Of a stretch of DNA of 64,000 nucleotides, positions 25,989 to 34,403 are shown in pieces. Position numbers and translations under genes: made by a program. Position 1 is the stretch's first letter. The number at the start of each line of letters is the position of its first letter. Under the pieces are notes generated by a model that was given only the letters and a program-made list of their open reading frames with translations, was not told the origin of the DNA and ran no database searches. This DNA comes from Mesorhizobium_L sp035547755. Its GTDB lineage: Bacteria; Pseudomonadota; Alphaproteobacteria; Rhizobiales; Rhizobiaceae. Location: positions 74,784 to 138,783 of the forward strand of contig DASZUG010000066.1 of NCBI GenBank assembly GCA_035547755.1, in the 5' to 3' direction.

Positions 25989-26630
25989 TTACTTTTCCTC
26001 GGAGGGTTCTTCGCCTTCCGGTTCGGCTTCCGTCCCTTCCTCCACCGCTTCCGACTTCATCGCCGAAGAGCCGGCGACGGTGGCGATGGTGAAATCGCGG
26101 TCGGAAATGACCGGTGTCACACCCTCGGGCAATTTCACGGAGGAAATATGAACGGAATCGTTGATCTCCAGCCCGCTCAAATCGATCGTGATCGCGTCCG
26201 GAATCGCGTTTGCAGGGCAATGGAACTCGACTTCGTGACGCACGACGTTGAGCACGCCGCCGCGCTTCAGGCCGGGGGACTTTTCCTCGTTGATGACGTG
26301 CACGGGCACCTCGACCGTCACGATCGTGTTCTTGCCGACGCGCAAGAAATCCACATGCATCGGGAAGTCGCGGACCGGATCGAGCTGGTATTCCTTCGGC
26401 AACACCGAAATCTTCTGGCCGCCCACATCGATCGTCGCAACAGTGGTCAGAAAACCGCCGCCATGGATCTTGTAATAAACGTCCTTGTAGGACAGGGCGA
26501 TGGCCAGAGGGGGCTGCTTGTCGCCATAGATGACGGCAGGCACTTTACCGTTGCGCCGAATTTCCCGGGCGGACCCCTTACCGACCCGTTCGCGCGCCTC
26601 GGCCTTGAGCTCGTAGCTTTCGTGGCTCAT
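25989..26630 (-). CDS. rplY: Ribosomal protein L25/general stress protein Ctc
   Basis: This 213-residue protein is the two-domain Ctc form of bL25. It has an N-terminal 5S rRNA-binding domain (KAEARERVGKGSAREIRRNGKVPAVIYG) and a C-terminal TL5-like domain (HCPANAIPDAITIDLSGLEI). The tail beyond residue 190 is Glu-rich (EAEPEGEEPSEEK), as in many alphaproteobacteria. It lies upstream of pth on the same strand. The 228-bp gap back to prs should hold its promoter. Confidence 0.95.
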   Translation of the reverse strand: MSHESYELKAEARERVGKGSAREIRRNGKVPAVIYGDKQPPLAIALSYKDVYYKIHGGGFLTTVATIDVGGQKISVLPKEYQLDPVRDFPMHVDFLRVGKNTIVTVEVPVHVINEEKSPGLKRGGVLNVVRHEVEFHCPANAIPDAITIDLSGLEINDSVHISSVKLPEGVTPVISDRDFTIATVAGSSAMKSEAVEEGTEAEPEGEEPSEEK

Positions 26631-26858
26631 GGCATTTCCTTTCGCGTTGGTGGAGTGTCACGCAGCGGCCCGAAGACCGGCCGGTAACGAAGGAACCCGC
26701 TCCGAATTGGGAGCATGACCTGTCCGAAGGATTTCCGGGGATCATGCGGCGCGGCCGCCTTCATCCGCGCTGCCTCCAAGGGTGTCTGCGCGGACGCGCG
26801 TCTATAGCCGAGGGACGGATTTCTTGCAAGCAGCGCTATCGGCAGGGAACGCCGCAGG

Positions 26859-27791
26859 TCAATCGAACAGACTGGAAACCGATTGTTCGCTGGCGGTGCG
26901 CGAGATCGCCTCGCCGATGAGATCGGCGATCGGCAGGACGCGGATATTGTGTGCAGCCTCGACGCTTGCCGTCGGTTGGATGGAATCGGTGATCACCAGT
27001 TCCCTCAATTTCGAGGAGGTGATCCGCGCCACGGCCCCACCCGAGAGGACGCCATGAGTGATATAGGCGGTGACGCTGGTCGCGCCATTGGCCAGCAGCG
27101 CTTCGGCCGCATTGCAGAGCGTACCTCCTGAATCGACGATATCGTCGATCAGCAGGCAGTCCTTGCCCCGCACGTCGCCGATGATGTTCATGACCTCCGA
27201 TTCGCCCGGGCGCTCGCGTCTCTTGTCGACGATGGCGAGTTGCGCGTCGATCCGCTTGGCCACGGCGCGCGCCCTCACCACGCCGCCGACATCGGGAGAA
27301 ACCACCATGACGTTGGACAACTTGTATTTCGCCTTGATGTCGCGCGCCATGACGGGCGCGGCGAAGAGATTGTCCGTCGGGATGTCGAAAAAGCCCTGGA
27401 TCTGGCCTGCATGGAGATCGAGCGTCAGCACGCGGTCGGCGCCCGACCTCGCAATAAGGTTTGCAACCAGCTTTGCCGAGATCGGAGTGCGGCCGGAGGC
27501 GCGGCGATCCTGTCGGGCGTAGCCAAAATAGGGGATGACCGCGGTGATGCGCCGCGCCGAGGAGCGGCGGAACGCGTCCATCATGATCAACAGTTCCATG
27601 AGATGATCGTTCGCCGGATAGGAGGTCGATTGCAGGGCGAAGACATCCTGCCCACGCACATTTTCCTGGATTTCGACGAAGATTTCCTGGTCGGCGAACC
27701 GCCTGACGCTGGCTTTCCCGAGGGATATGTTGAGGTAGCGGGCGACCTGTTCGGCCAGCACCCGGTTGGAGTTGCCCGCAAAAAGCTTCAT
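26859..27791 (-). CDS. prs: Ribose-phosphate pyrophosphokinase
   Basis: This 310-residue enzyme has the start KLFAGNSNRVLAEQVA, the ATP/Mg2+ region TLDLHAGQIQGFFDIP near residue 128, and the PRPP-binding loop DCLLIDDIVDSGGTLCNAA near 211. It makes PRPP from ribose-5-phosphate and ATP for nucleotide, His and Trp synthesis. Length is standard for class I Prs. It heads the prs-rplY-pth-ychF neighbourhood conserved in alphaproteobacteria. Confidence 0.97.
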   Translation of the reverse strand: MKLFAGNSNRVLAEQVARYLNISLGKASVRRFADQEIFVEIQENVRGQDVFALQSTSYPANDHLMELLIMMDAFRRSSARRITAVIPYFGYARQDRRASGRTPISAKLVANLIARSGADRVLTLDLHAGQIQGFFDIPTDNLFAAPVMARDIKAKYKLSNVMVVSPDVGGVVRARAVAKRIDAQLAIVDKRRERPGESEVMNIIGDVRGKDCLLIDDIVDSGGTLCNAAEALLANGATSVTAYITHGVLSGGAVARITSSKLRELVITDSIQPTASVEAAHNIRVLPIADLIGEAISRTASEQSVSSLFD

Positions 27792-27903
27792 TGCAAAATC
27801 CCGACGGCCACGCTCGGATATTGAGGGCTTTTAGCGTGACACGCCGCTATTGCAAGCACTGATCAGGAAATATGCCGATTAAACTTCCAATGACCTGTCA
27901 TGG

Positions 27904-28473
27904 TCATGCCTTCGCGTTGACCAGCCAGGTGGTGAACTGCTTCATCGTGTCGTCGGCTATTTTTTCCATCAGCGCCGGCGAAACGGAAGCCCAGCCGGCT
28001 CCCTTGCCGCCGGTCGTCACCTCCTGGCCTTCTATACGGTGCAGCCGGTTGCCCGATGGATCAAGAACGTCCCAGACATAGACGACGGTCGTCTTCGGGC
28101 CCTCGGTGAATGCCGAGAAGTAGCCTTTGAGGATGTGCGTGGCGCCTTTTGTGTTGGCGGGTACGATGCTGATGCCGTCCGTCTTGGCATCGGCGGCAAG
28201 GCGCTGCGAGAGCGGACCGACGGCCTCGGTGGTCGCGCCGATAATGGGAGCGAACTGGATATGCGTCTTCGGCGCTATGGCGGCAAGCTGCGCGGCGGAT
28301 GGCGCTGCAGCTGCCGCCGTGGTTCCATTCGCCGGCGTGGCCGATGGAACTGTCGCAGCCATGGCATTGCCGCTCGAGGGTGTCTGAACGTTCAGCGCCG
28401 ATCCCGTGCTGGTGCAGCCGGCGGCCGCCAACAGCGCCGCCAGCGGGAATATTGCCCGCAGATGAAATTTCAT
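27904..28473 (-). CDS. Putative lipoprotein
   Basis: The 189-residue protein has a lipoprotein signal (FPLAALLAAAGC, Cys near residue 20), an Ala/Thr/Pro-rich linker to about residue 70, and a conserved-looking C-terminal domain (GPLSQRLAADAKTDGISIV, then HILKGYFSAF and YVWDVLDPSGNRLHRIEG). Such proteins are known as conserved rhizobial lipoproteins of unknown role; the domain resembles assembly or stress lipoproteins only loosely. ATG 28473 was chosen over a TTG at 28491 because the signal starts MKFHLRAI. It lies downstream of the M24 gene on the same strand. Confidence 0.78.
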   Translation of the reverse strand: MKFHLRAIFPLAALLAAAGCTSTGSALNVQTPSSGNAMAATVPSATPANGTTAAAAAPSAAQLAAIAPKTHIQFAPIIGATTEAVGPLSQRLAADAKTDGISIVPANTKGATHILKGYFSAFTEGPKTTVVYVWDVLDPSGNRLHRIEGQEVTTGGKGAGWASVSPALMEKIADDTMKQFTTWLVNAKA

Positions 28474-28531
28474 GCCCTTGTCGTCCCCCAAAGCGAATCG
28501 TCTCCGCCCGTGAAGCCGGTCGACGCCGAAT

Positions 28532-29683
28532 TCATTGCACGATCAAGTCGAGATCATGGCGCGACAACGGTTTCGGATCGTCTTCCGTGGTGAGATAGGT
28601 GCGACCGAGCGTCATGGCGGTCTCGCTCTCCGAATCCATGATGATCATATGCGCGAAAAGCGTCATGTCCGGCTGGATGGGTTCGGGATTGCCGCTATAG
28701 AACATCGGCATGTCCATCCATGAAGGCGTGAAGCGCGCGCCAAGCGAATAGCCGCAGGCGTTGAGACGATGGCGGGTGAGGCCATGCTCCTCCATCACGC
28801 GCGCATGGGCATCGAAGACATCGCCGAAGGTCTTGCCGGGGATCATCGCCTTCTCGACGGCCAGAAGCGTCTCGCGCGCCGCCTCGAAAAGTTCCTGGTG
28901 GCGCTTGGTGGCGCGGCCGACCAGGACGGTGCGCATCATGGCGGCATGATAATGATGGAAGACGCCAGCCCATTCGAGTGTCAATTGATCGTTCTTCGTC
29001 AGTTTGCGCCGGCCGGCCTTGTAGCGGCACAGAAGCGCATCAGGCCCCGAGCCGATGATAAATTCGTTGGCGGGGTAGTCGCCGCCGCCCGCGAAGATTG
29101 TGCCCTGCATGGCTGCGAGGATGGCGCCTTCGTCGCCGCCCTGCTTGATGAGGGGGAGCGCTGCGTCGAACGCATCGTCGGCAAGCGCTGCCGCCTTTTT
29201 GATTTTGGCAATTTCGGCCGGGCTCTTGAACAGCCTGAGACGATTGATGATACCCGATGCGTCGCTGATCTGGGCGAAGGTCAGCAATTGCTCGTCGAGC
29301 CTGTGGCAGTTGTAGCCCGTCAGCCCGTGTGTGTCGTATTCGACACCGATACGGCAGCCGAGCAGATCGAGATCGTCGAGCAGCTTGCGCAGATCGACCG
29401 CAGGATTGGCGTTGTCACGGTCAGTCCATAAGACGATATTCTCAATGATGGAGGTATGCCGCGCCTGCCTGAGGTCCGCCGAGCGCGTCAGGAGCGTCAT
29501 CGAGCCGTCCGCCTTGACCACCAGGCACTGGAAGAAACAGAAACCGAACGTGTCGTAGCCGGTCAGCCAGTACATGCTCTCCTGTGCGAAGAGCACCATC
29601 GCATCGAGCTTCTTCTCCGCCATCTCGATCATCAGGCGGTCGCGCCTGGCATCGAACTCGGCCTGTTCGAAATGCAGTGCCAT
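28532..29683 (-). CDS. M24 (pita-bread) family protein lacking the usual metal ligands
   Basis: The 383-residue protein has a creatinase-like N-domain (MYWLTGYDTFGFCFFQCLVV near residue 38) and a C-terminal pita-bread domain. In metal-dependent aminopeptidase P-like members the ligands are Asp, Asp, His, Glu and Glu. The corresponding places here read LEWAG, HAAMMRT, NACGYSLG, FAHMIIMD and LGRTYL, so the set is not kept. That resembles the metal-free creatinase or ectoine-hydrolase-like branch, not a true Xaa-Pro dipeptidase. GGAGG lies 7 nt before ATG 29683, which overlaps the pgeF stop (TGATG). The true substrate is unknown. Confidence 0.83.
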   Translation of the reverse strand: MALHFEQAEFDARRDRLMIEMAEKKLDAMVLFAQESMYWLTGYDTFGFCFFQCLVVKADGSMTLLTRSADLRQARHTSIIENIVLWTDRDNANPAVDLRKLLDDLDLLGCRIGVEYDTHGLTGYNCHRLDEQLLTFAQISDASGIINRLRLFKSPAEIAKIKKAAALADDAFDAALPLIKQGGDEGAILAAMQGTIFAGGGDYPANEFIIGSGPDALLCRYKAGRRKLTKNDQLTLEWAGVFHHYHAAMMRTVLVGRATKRHQELFEAARETLLAVEKAMIPGKTFGDVFDAHARVMEEHGLTRHRLNACGYSLGARFTPSWMDMPMFYSGNPEPIQPDMTLFAHMIIMDSESETAMTLGRTYLTTEDDPKPLSRHDLDLIVQ

Positions 29684-30486
29684 CAGCATTCCTCCAGCAT
29701 GATCGCGGATATCTGTCTGCCGTAATCGGGCTCGCCGCGGTGCACGCTGCGGCGATACGAGAAGAAATTCTCCTCCTCGCCATAGGTGCATCTGTCGAGG
29801 CATGCCGCCTCGACGCCGGCAGCACGCAGGCGATCGACAGTATAGGCGTTGAGGTTGAAAAGCGCATGGCCGGGCCGAGCGGACGGTATGAAATAGCGGG
29901 TGTTGTCACCGTCCGCTTCCTGGAACCGGCTGACGAATTCCGGCCCGACCTCATAATTTTTCTGGCTGATCGAAGGGCCAAGCACGGCAACGATCCGGTC
30001 GCGGCTGGCGCCCAATGCCTCCATTGCGGCGACTGTACTTTCCAGTACGCCGCCGAGCGCTCCTTTCCAGCCGGCATGGGCCGCGCCGATCACGCCCTTT
30101 TCCGCATCGGCAAAAAGAACAGGTCCGCAATCGGCCGTCAAAATGCCAAGCGCAAGGCCCGGCCTGTTGGTGACGATCGCATCGGCGCGTGGCCGTTCCG
30201 CGCCGAGAGGCGTGGTAAGCGTCACGACATCCGGAGAATGAACCTGGTGCAGCGTCACCAGATGCGCGACAGGCAGGCCAAGCCATTCGGCCACGCGCAC
30301 GCGATTCGTGAGCACGCCCTCCGGGTCATCGGCGGAGCCCAGTCCCACATTCAGCCCAGCATAGATTCCTGTCGAAACCCCGCCGGCGCGCGTGAAAAAG
30401 CCGTGTTTCACGCGATTTGCCGCGAAACCCTCAAGTGCCGACGCACAAAGAGGAGCAGGCTTTCGTCGATCGAGCATCAGCGGCAT
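29683..30486 (-). CDS. pgeF: Multicopper-oxidase-like YfiH/PgeF family protein
   Basis: This 267-residue protein keeps the three Zn/active-site residues of the family: His in TLHQVHS, Cys in TADCGPVLF and His in AAHAGWKG. PgeF-type proteins edit peptidoglycan precursors or act as purine nucleoside-processing enzymes, depending on the member. KHGFFTRAGGVS and YGEEENFFSYRR are further family marks. The frame reaches back to TTG 30552, but ATG 30486 (or 30477) lies at the usual family start. In rhizobia this gene usually follows the lgt-methyltransferase pair; here accessory genes lie between. Confidence 0.88.
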   Translation of the reverse strand: MPLMLDRRKPAPLCASALEGFAANRVKHGFFTRAGGVSTGIYAGLNVGLGSADDPEGVLTNRVRVAEWLGLPVAHLVTLHQVHSPDVVTLTTPLGAERPRADAIVTNRPGLALGILTADCGPVLFADAEKGVIGAAHAGWKGALGGVLESTVAAMEALGASRDRIVAVLGPSISQKNYEVGPEFVSRFQEADGDNTRYFIPSARPGHALFNLNAYTVDRLRAAGVEAACLDRCTYGEEENFFSYRRSVHRGEPDYGRQISAIMLEEC

Positions 30487-30626
30487 CGTCCCTTCAATAC
30501 GGCCGACCGGCCCAAGGCGCGCGATGATGGGGAAGGGGATGGGCGAAGTCAACCGAGGCGCGGTCAGCCGAATGTCAGGCGGATTTCCTCCTCGGGTGAA
30601 GGACCGACGTCGTTATTCCGTCTCGA

Positions 30627-30926
30627 TCATGTCTGGCGTGGCAACCCGACCTCATAGACACGCAGATTGCGCTCGCCAACTTCCAACGCGGGCCAAGCCG
30701 ATCGCCAGGTGGCAATGTGTTCGGACACAAAATGGCGGTCAAGCGCCGGCTGATCGCGCCACATTTCTTTCACATGGATCAGGCCGGGCTCAAGCACATC
30801 TTCCGCATAACAATATTCTTCACAACCATCTTCAGCCCGGCTCGCCGTCGCCATGCACGCCATTACCGGCCGTGCCTTGGAGAGATTTTTAGGAGGCAAA
30901 CGGATTGTACCAACAATCAATAGCAT
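30627..30926 (-). CDS. Antibiotic biosynthesis monooxygenase (ABM) domain protein, putative quinol monooxygenase
   Basis: This 99-residue single ABM domain has the pattern MLLIVGTIRLPPKNLSKARP, CEEYCYAEDV, IHVKEMWRDQPALDRHF and FVSEHIATW. The family includes YgiN-like quinol monooxygenases and heme-degrading enzymes, which act as dimers without cofactor. It lies 114 nt downstream of the BBE-like oxidase on the same strand and next to an HxlR regulator, a context typical of redox or quinone stress genes. It is likely part of an accessory insertion. Confidence 0.8.
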   Translation of the reverse strand: MLLIVGTIRLPPKNLSKARPVMACMATASRAEDGCEEYCYAEDVLEPGLIHVKEMWRDQPALDRHFVSEHIATWRSAWPALEVGERNLRVYEVGLPRQT

Positions 30927-30993
30927 AGGGCCGCAATATATCAGCTATGGCGTTCTGAAAAGACGTAGGGGCCAAAATCGCCCCGAAACGCTG

Positions 30994-31018
30994 CCGCGCC
31001 GCCGTCCAAGCGGCGCGG
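30994..31018. terminator. Strong hairpin after the BBE-like oxidase gene
   Basis: CCGCGCCGC (30994-31002) and GCGGCGCGG (31010-31018) form a perfect 9-bp GC stem with a 7-nt loop. It lies 22 nt past the minus-strand stop at 31040. No T-run follows on the minus strand, so it may be a stall or 3'-end protection hairpin instead of a classical terminator. Confidence 0.5.
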
Positions 31019-31039
31019 TAATCGCGATTTTTCCGCGGC

Positions 31040-32458
31040 TTATTGCGACGGATTGATATTGTGATTCATGTGGAAGCGGTTCCGTGGGTCCCAGCGCCGC
31101 TTCACCTCGACCAGCCTGTGGTAATTGCCGCCATAGACCTGCGAGATGCGGTCCGCATCGTCCGCTGGCATGAAATTCACATAGGCGCTGCCGGTGGCGA
31201 AAGGCGTCGCCGCCTCGTAGAGCTTGCGCGCCCAGGCGAGGCAGGCATTGTCGTCGGCGGGATCACGCCAGCGCGTATGCACATTCATGATGAAGTGCGC
31301 GTCGCGGAACGGATAGGCCGTGGCGTCCGGCTTGACCCTCGCCATAGCGCCGCCGACATGGGCGATGAAGACCTCGCATTCCGGCCCCGGCAGGTGTGAG
31401 ACGGCATCGGTGATGACATCGATCGCGCCGCCCGGAAGTTCCGTGAAATCATGCGTTTTCCAGTAGTTTCTTGCGCCGGGAGTCAAGAGAGGATCGAAAG
31501 CCGCCTGCCAGGCGACGAAGGGATGCGGTCCCATCACGTCCGCGATCGGCTTGCCCAGGCCGCGGAGCGCTTTCGTCGCCGCCTCTCCCTCGGCGTTCGA
31601 ACCGGCAAAGCAGGCGGCGAAGATCAGCACCTCGCGGCCATGCCACTCCGCCGGGATGAAGGGCAGCGGCGGCGCCTTGCGCATCACGGTCCAGACCGTC
31701 AGCCGGTCGGGCGCCTTGTCGGCGATGTCGCGATATTGCGCCAGGAGTGACTTCGCCTCCGAGAAGGGGTGCACGATCAGGCCCGAGAACACTTCGGGTC
31801 CGAGCGGATGCAGCCTGAACTCGAACGAGGTGACGATGCCGAAATTGCCGCCGCCGCCCCGGATCGCCCAGAAGAGATCGGGATTTTCCGCTTCGCTGGC
31901 GTGGACGAGTGTGCCCTCGGCGGTGACGATCTCGGCCGAAACGAGGTTGTCGCAGGTCATGCCGAAGGGCCGCGTCAGCCAGCCGAAGCCGCCGCCGAGC
32001 GTCAGGCCGGCAATGCCGGTGGTGGAGTTGATTCCTGTCGGCACGGCAAGGCCGAAGGCTTGCGTTTCCCTGTCCACATCGCCGAGCGTCGCGCCGGGTT
32101 CGACCCATGCCCGCCGCGCTTCGGGGGCGACCCGCACCGCCTTCATCGGGCCGAGATCGATCTGCAACCCGCCCTCGCAGACCGCATTGCCGGCTATATT
32201 GTGCCCCCCGCCGCGGATTGCGATGTCGAGCTTGTGTTCATTGGCGAAACGAAGGGCGTGGATGACGTCGCCGGCGCCGGCGCAACGGATGATGACGCCG
32301 GGCGAGCGGTCGAACATCGCGTTCCAGATGGTGCGGGCCTCGTCATATCCCGTTTCGCCTCGAACATGGAGACTGCCCCGCAGTCGGGGCTTCATCAAAT
32401 CGAGCACCGCGGGGCTGATGCTGTCGGGCATGCGGATGTCTTGCGTGCTATAGGGCAT
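31040..32458 (-). CDS. FAD-binding oxidoreductase, BBE-like
   Basis: This 472-residue protein has a PCMH-type FAD domain with IAIRGGGHNIAGNA near residue 80, whose His is the usual covalent FAD link, and GGGFGWLTRPFG, which lacks the Cys used for a second link in bicovalent enzymes. The C-terminal BBE segment is RRWDPRNRFHMNHNI. Such enzymes oxidise sugars, alcohols or aromatic compounds with O2. No signal peptide is visible. It is divergent from an HxlR regulator with a 180-bp intergenic region. Confidence 0.9.
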   Translation of the reverse strand: MPYSTQDIRMPDSISPAVLDLMKPRLRGSLHVRGETGYDEARTIWNAMFDRSPGVIIRCAGAGDVIHALRFANEHKLDIAIRGGGHNIAGNAVCEGGLQIDLGPMKAVRVAPEARRAWVEPGATLGDVDRETQAFGLAVPTGINSTTGIAGLTLGGGFGWLTRPFGMTCDNLVSAEIVTAEGTLVHASEAENPDLFWAIRGGGGNFGIVTSFEFRLHPLGPEVFSGLIVHPFSEAKSLLAQYRDIADKAPDRLTVWTVMRKAPPLPFIPAEWHGREVLIFAACFAGSNAEGEAATKALRGLGKPIADVMGPHPFVAWQAAFDPLLTPGARNYWKTHDFTELPGGAIDVITDAVSHLPGPECEVFIAHVGGAMARVKPDATAYPFRDAHFIMNVHTRWRDPADDNACLAWARKLYEAATPFATGSAYVNFMPADDADRISQVYGGNYHRLVEVKRRWDPRNRFHMNHNINPSQ

Positions 32459-32575
32459 TGCATTCTCCCTCCTTAAAATTACTGACTTGTCGCGAGCCCT
32501 CCGAAGGCGGAAAATCCGACCTCCGGCACCCTGTATGGCATCAGATTGATTAGGGACGTCGAGAACGGCAACTGC

Positions 32576-32587
32576 AGTATCTGTACT
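32576..32587. promoter_or_regulatory. Candidate HxlR operator
   Basis: The 12-nt AGTATCTGTACT is a near-palindrome (AGTA-N4-TACT) 52 nt upstream of the HxlR ATG, in the divergent promoter region. HxlR-type regulators such as YodB bind TACT/AGTA inverted repeats, which is the basis for the call. One site only was seen. Confidence 0.4.
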
Positions 32588-32638
32588 ACCGGCGCGCCGG
32601 GTTTTGTCCGCCGGCAGTCATAGCAGCGAGGTACGCCC

Positions 32639-33337
32639 ATGAATCTGGCTGACAGCTATCGTCAATTCTGTCCCGTCGCCATGGCCGCCGAGGTCTTCTG
32701 TACCCGGTGGACCCCTCTTATCCTGCGGGAACTTGTTTCAGGCAGCACAAGGTTCAACGATCTGAGGCGCGGAATGCCACGCATATCGCCGACGCTTCTG
32801 TCCAAGCGGTTGAAACAGCTTGAGGAAGCGGGAGTCGTAAGGAAGCAGCGCTCGCCGGGGGAGGAAGTCGTTGAATACCGCCTCACGCCTGCCGGCGAGG
32901 AACTGAAGGCGGTGGTCTTCGATCTCGGCTTCTGGGGGCAGCGCTGGATCGAGGCGCAAAGCTCGCTCAAGAACCTCGATCCATCGCTCCTGATGTGGGA
33001 TATGCGGCGCAACCTCGATCCGACGCCAATCCCGCCCAACCGCTCGGTGATACAGTTTGTGTATCCGGAGCTTCAACAGGGCAAACGCAATTGGTGGCTG
33101 GTGGTGAAAGGTGGCGAAACCGATCTTTGCAACGTCGATCCCGGTTTCGATGTCGACCTCCATATCGTCACCGACCTCAGGACGATGACGGCGATCTGGA
33201 TGGGGCTGACGACCGTCAAGGCGGAGGAGGATGCCGGCCGCCTCAAGGCAATCGGCGATGAGACGCTGAAGCGAGCCATGCAGCAATGGCTCGGTCTCAG
33301 TCCATTTGCTGTAGAGAAAAAGCGCGTGCCGGCGTGA
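32639..33337 (+). CDS. HxlR family transcriptional regulator with C-terminal extension
   Basis: This 232-residue protein has an HxlR winged helix at the N-terminus: FCTRWTPLILRELVSG near residue 20, RFNDLRRGMPRISPTLLSKR, and a wing with EYRLTPAGEEL near 80. The extra 110 or so C-terminal residues resemble an SCP2-like or ligand-binding domain (VYPELQQGKRNWWLVVKGG). HxlR proteins sense electrophiles or aldehydes through Cys; C11 and C21 are visible. It is divergent from the BBE-like oxidase, its likely target. Confidence 0.87.
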   Translation: MNLADSYRQFCPVAMAAEVFCTRWTPLILRELVSGSTRFNDLRRGMPRISPTLLSKRLKQLEEAGVVRKQRSPGEEVVEYRLTPAGEELKAVVFDLGFWGQRWIEAQSSLKNLDPSLLMWDMRRNLDPTPIPPNRSVIQFVYPELQQGKRNWWLVVKGGETDLCNVDPGFDVDLHIVTDLRTMTAIWMGLTTVKAEEDAGRLKAIGDETLKRAMQQWLGLSPFAVEKKRVPA

Positions 33338-33344
33338 TGGGCGC

Positions 33345-34403
33345 TCAAGGTCGAGCTTTCAGTTCAAGCACCTTGAACAGCGTTCCCATCTGCTCCGGCC
33401 CGGCGAGCCGCTCGACCTCGGTCCTCAGCCGCTCCTGAAGCGCGGCATCGCGCCCGGCGCCGAGCCGGCCGGCGCGCTCCAAAAGGCCGAGCCCGAGCAG
33501 GAATTCGCCCTGCGTCGATAATTGCGTTTCGAGGCCGGCGGCCTTGGTAATAGCGGCGAGTACGGCGAAGTCGACATGGGCGGTCAAATCCGCCTCGCCC
33601 GGATGTGCGAAAATATCGTCATATTTGTGCCGATAAAGCGCCTGCAACGTGTCTCCCGCCGCCGGCTCGGTATGGCCATAATCGATGAAAAGGCCCGCGC
33701 CGCCCTTCGCCGCGATGCGCGTCGCGATCTCCTGCATCAGTGTCGCGCGGGCAGGGGCAAACTCCAAGATGGCGCCGGTTGGCGCATCGTTTGCGATGGA
33801 AGACAGAAGGGCAGGGTCGGGCGTGCCCGGGCCGGCAATAAATTGGAAATTTTCGTCCTCGTCCAGCGCCACCAACCGTTCGCGCCAGCCTTCCTTCATC
33901 CGGATATATTGCCGGATCGAGAGTGCGTCGAAGATCTCGTTGCCGACGATGAAAAGCGGCATATCGGGCAAGGTCGCGATACCGGTATGCCAAATTGGCT
34001 TTGCGGGCGCGGCCGCCAGCGTCGCCTTCTGGGTTTCGGTGAGGCGGGGACTGGTCTCGATGAGGGCGACGATCACGCCCGAGAGGAAGCGGCTGTCGAG
34101 CCTGGCCAGAACGCGCAGCATATCCTGCATCAGCGTGCCGCGGCCGGGCCCGATCTCGGCGATGGTCGCGGGAAGGGGGCTGCCCGCTTCCCTCCAGGCG
34201 TCGTAGAGCCAGGCCGCCAGCAATTCCCCGAACATCTGGCTGATTTCCGGCGCGGTGGTGAAGTCGCCCTTCGCGCCGAACGGCTCGCGGCTCGTATAAT
34301 AGCCGCCCGAGGGATCATAGAGGCAGCTTGCCATGTAATCGGAGACGTTGATCGGCCCTTGCGCAGCGATCAGGCGCTTCAACCTGTCACCGAGCGCCGT
34401 CAT
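33345..34403 (-). CDS. SAM-dependent methyltransferase, NDUFAF7/DUF185 family
   Basis: This 352-residue protein is the bacterial homolog of NDUFAF7, which in mitochondria methylates an arginine of complex I. Landmarks are MASCLYDPSGGYYTS near residue 24, the SAM loop IAEIGPGRGTLMQDML near 82, and VGNEIFDALSIRQY near 145. The true start is ATG 34403, which overlaps the lgt stop (ATGA); the frame extends further only as lgt antiframe. It ends 7 nt from the convergent HxlR gene. The bacterial target is not known. Confidence 0.9.
   Translation of the reverse strand: MTALGDRLKRLIAAQGPINVSDYMASCLYDPSGGYYTSREPFGAKGDFTTAPEISQMFGELLAAWLYDAWREAGSPLPATIAEIGPGRGTLMQDMLRVLARLDSRFLSGVIVALIETSPRLTETQKATLAAAPAKPIWHTGIATLPDMPLFIVGNEIFDALSIRQYIRMKEGWRERLVALDEDENFQFIAGPGTPDPALLSSIANDAPTGAILEFAPARATLMQEIATRIAAKGGAGLFIDYGHTEPAAGDTLQALYRHKYDDIFAHPGEADLTAHVDFAVLAAITKAAGLETQLSTQGEFLLGLGLLERAGRLGAGRDAALQERLRTEVERLAGPEQMGTLFKVLELKARP

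Noticed and set aside
29584..30657. 357-residue plus-strand open frame
   Set aside because: Antisense to pgeF, which has its metal residues in place.
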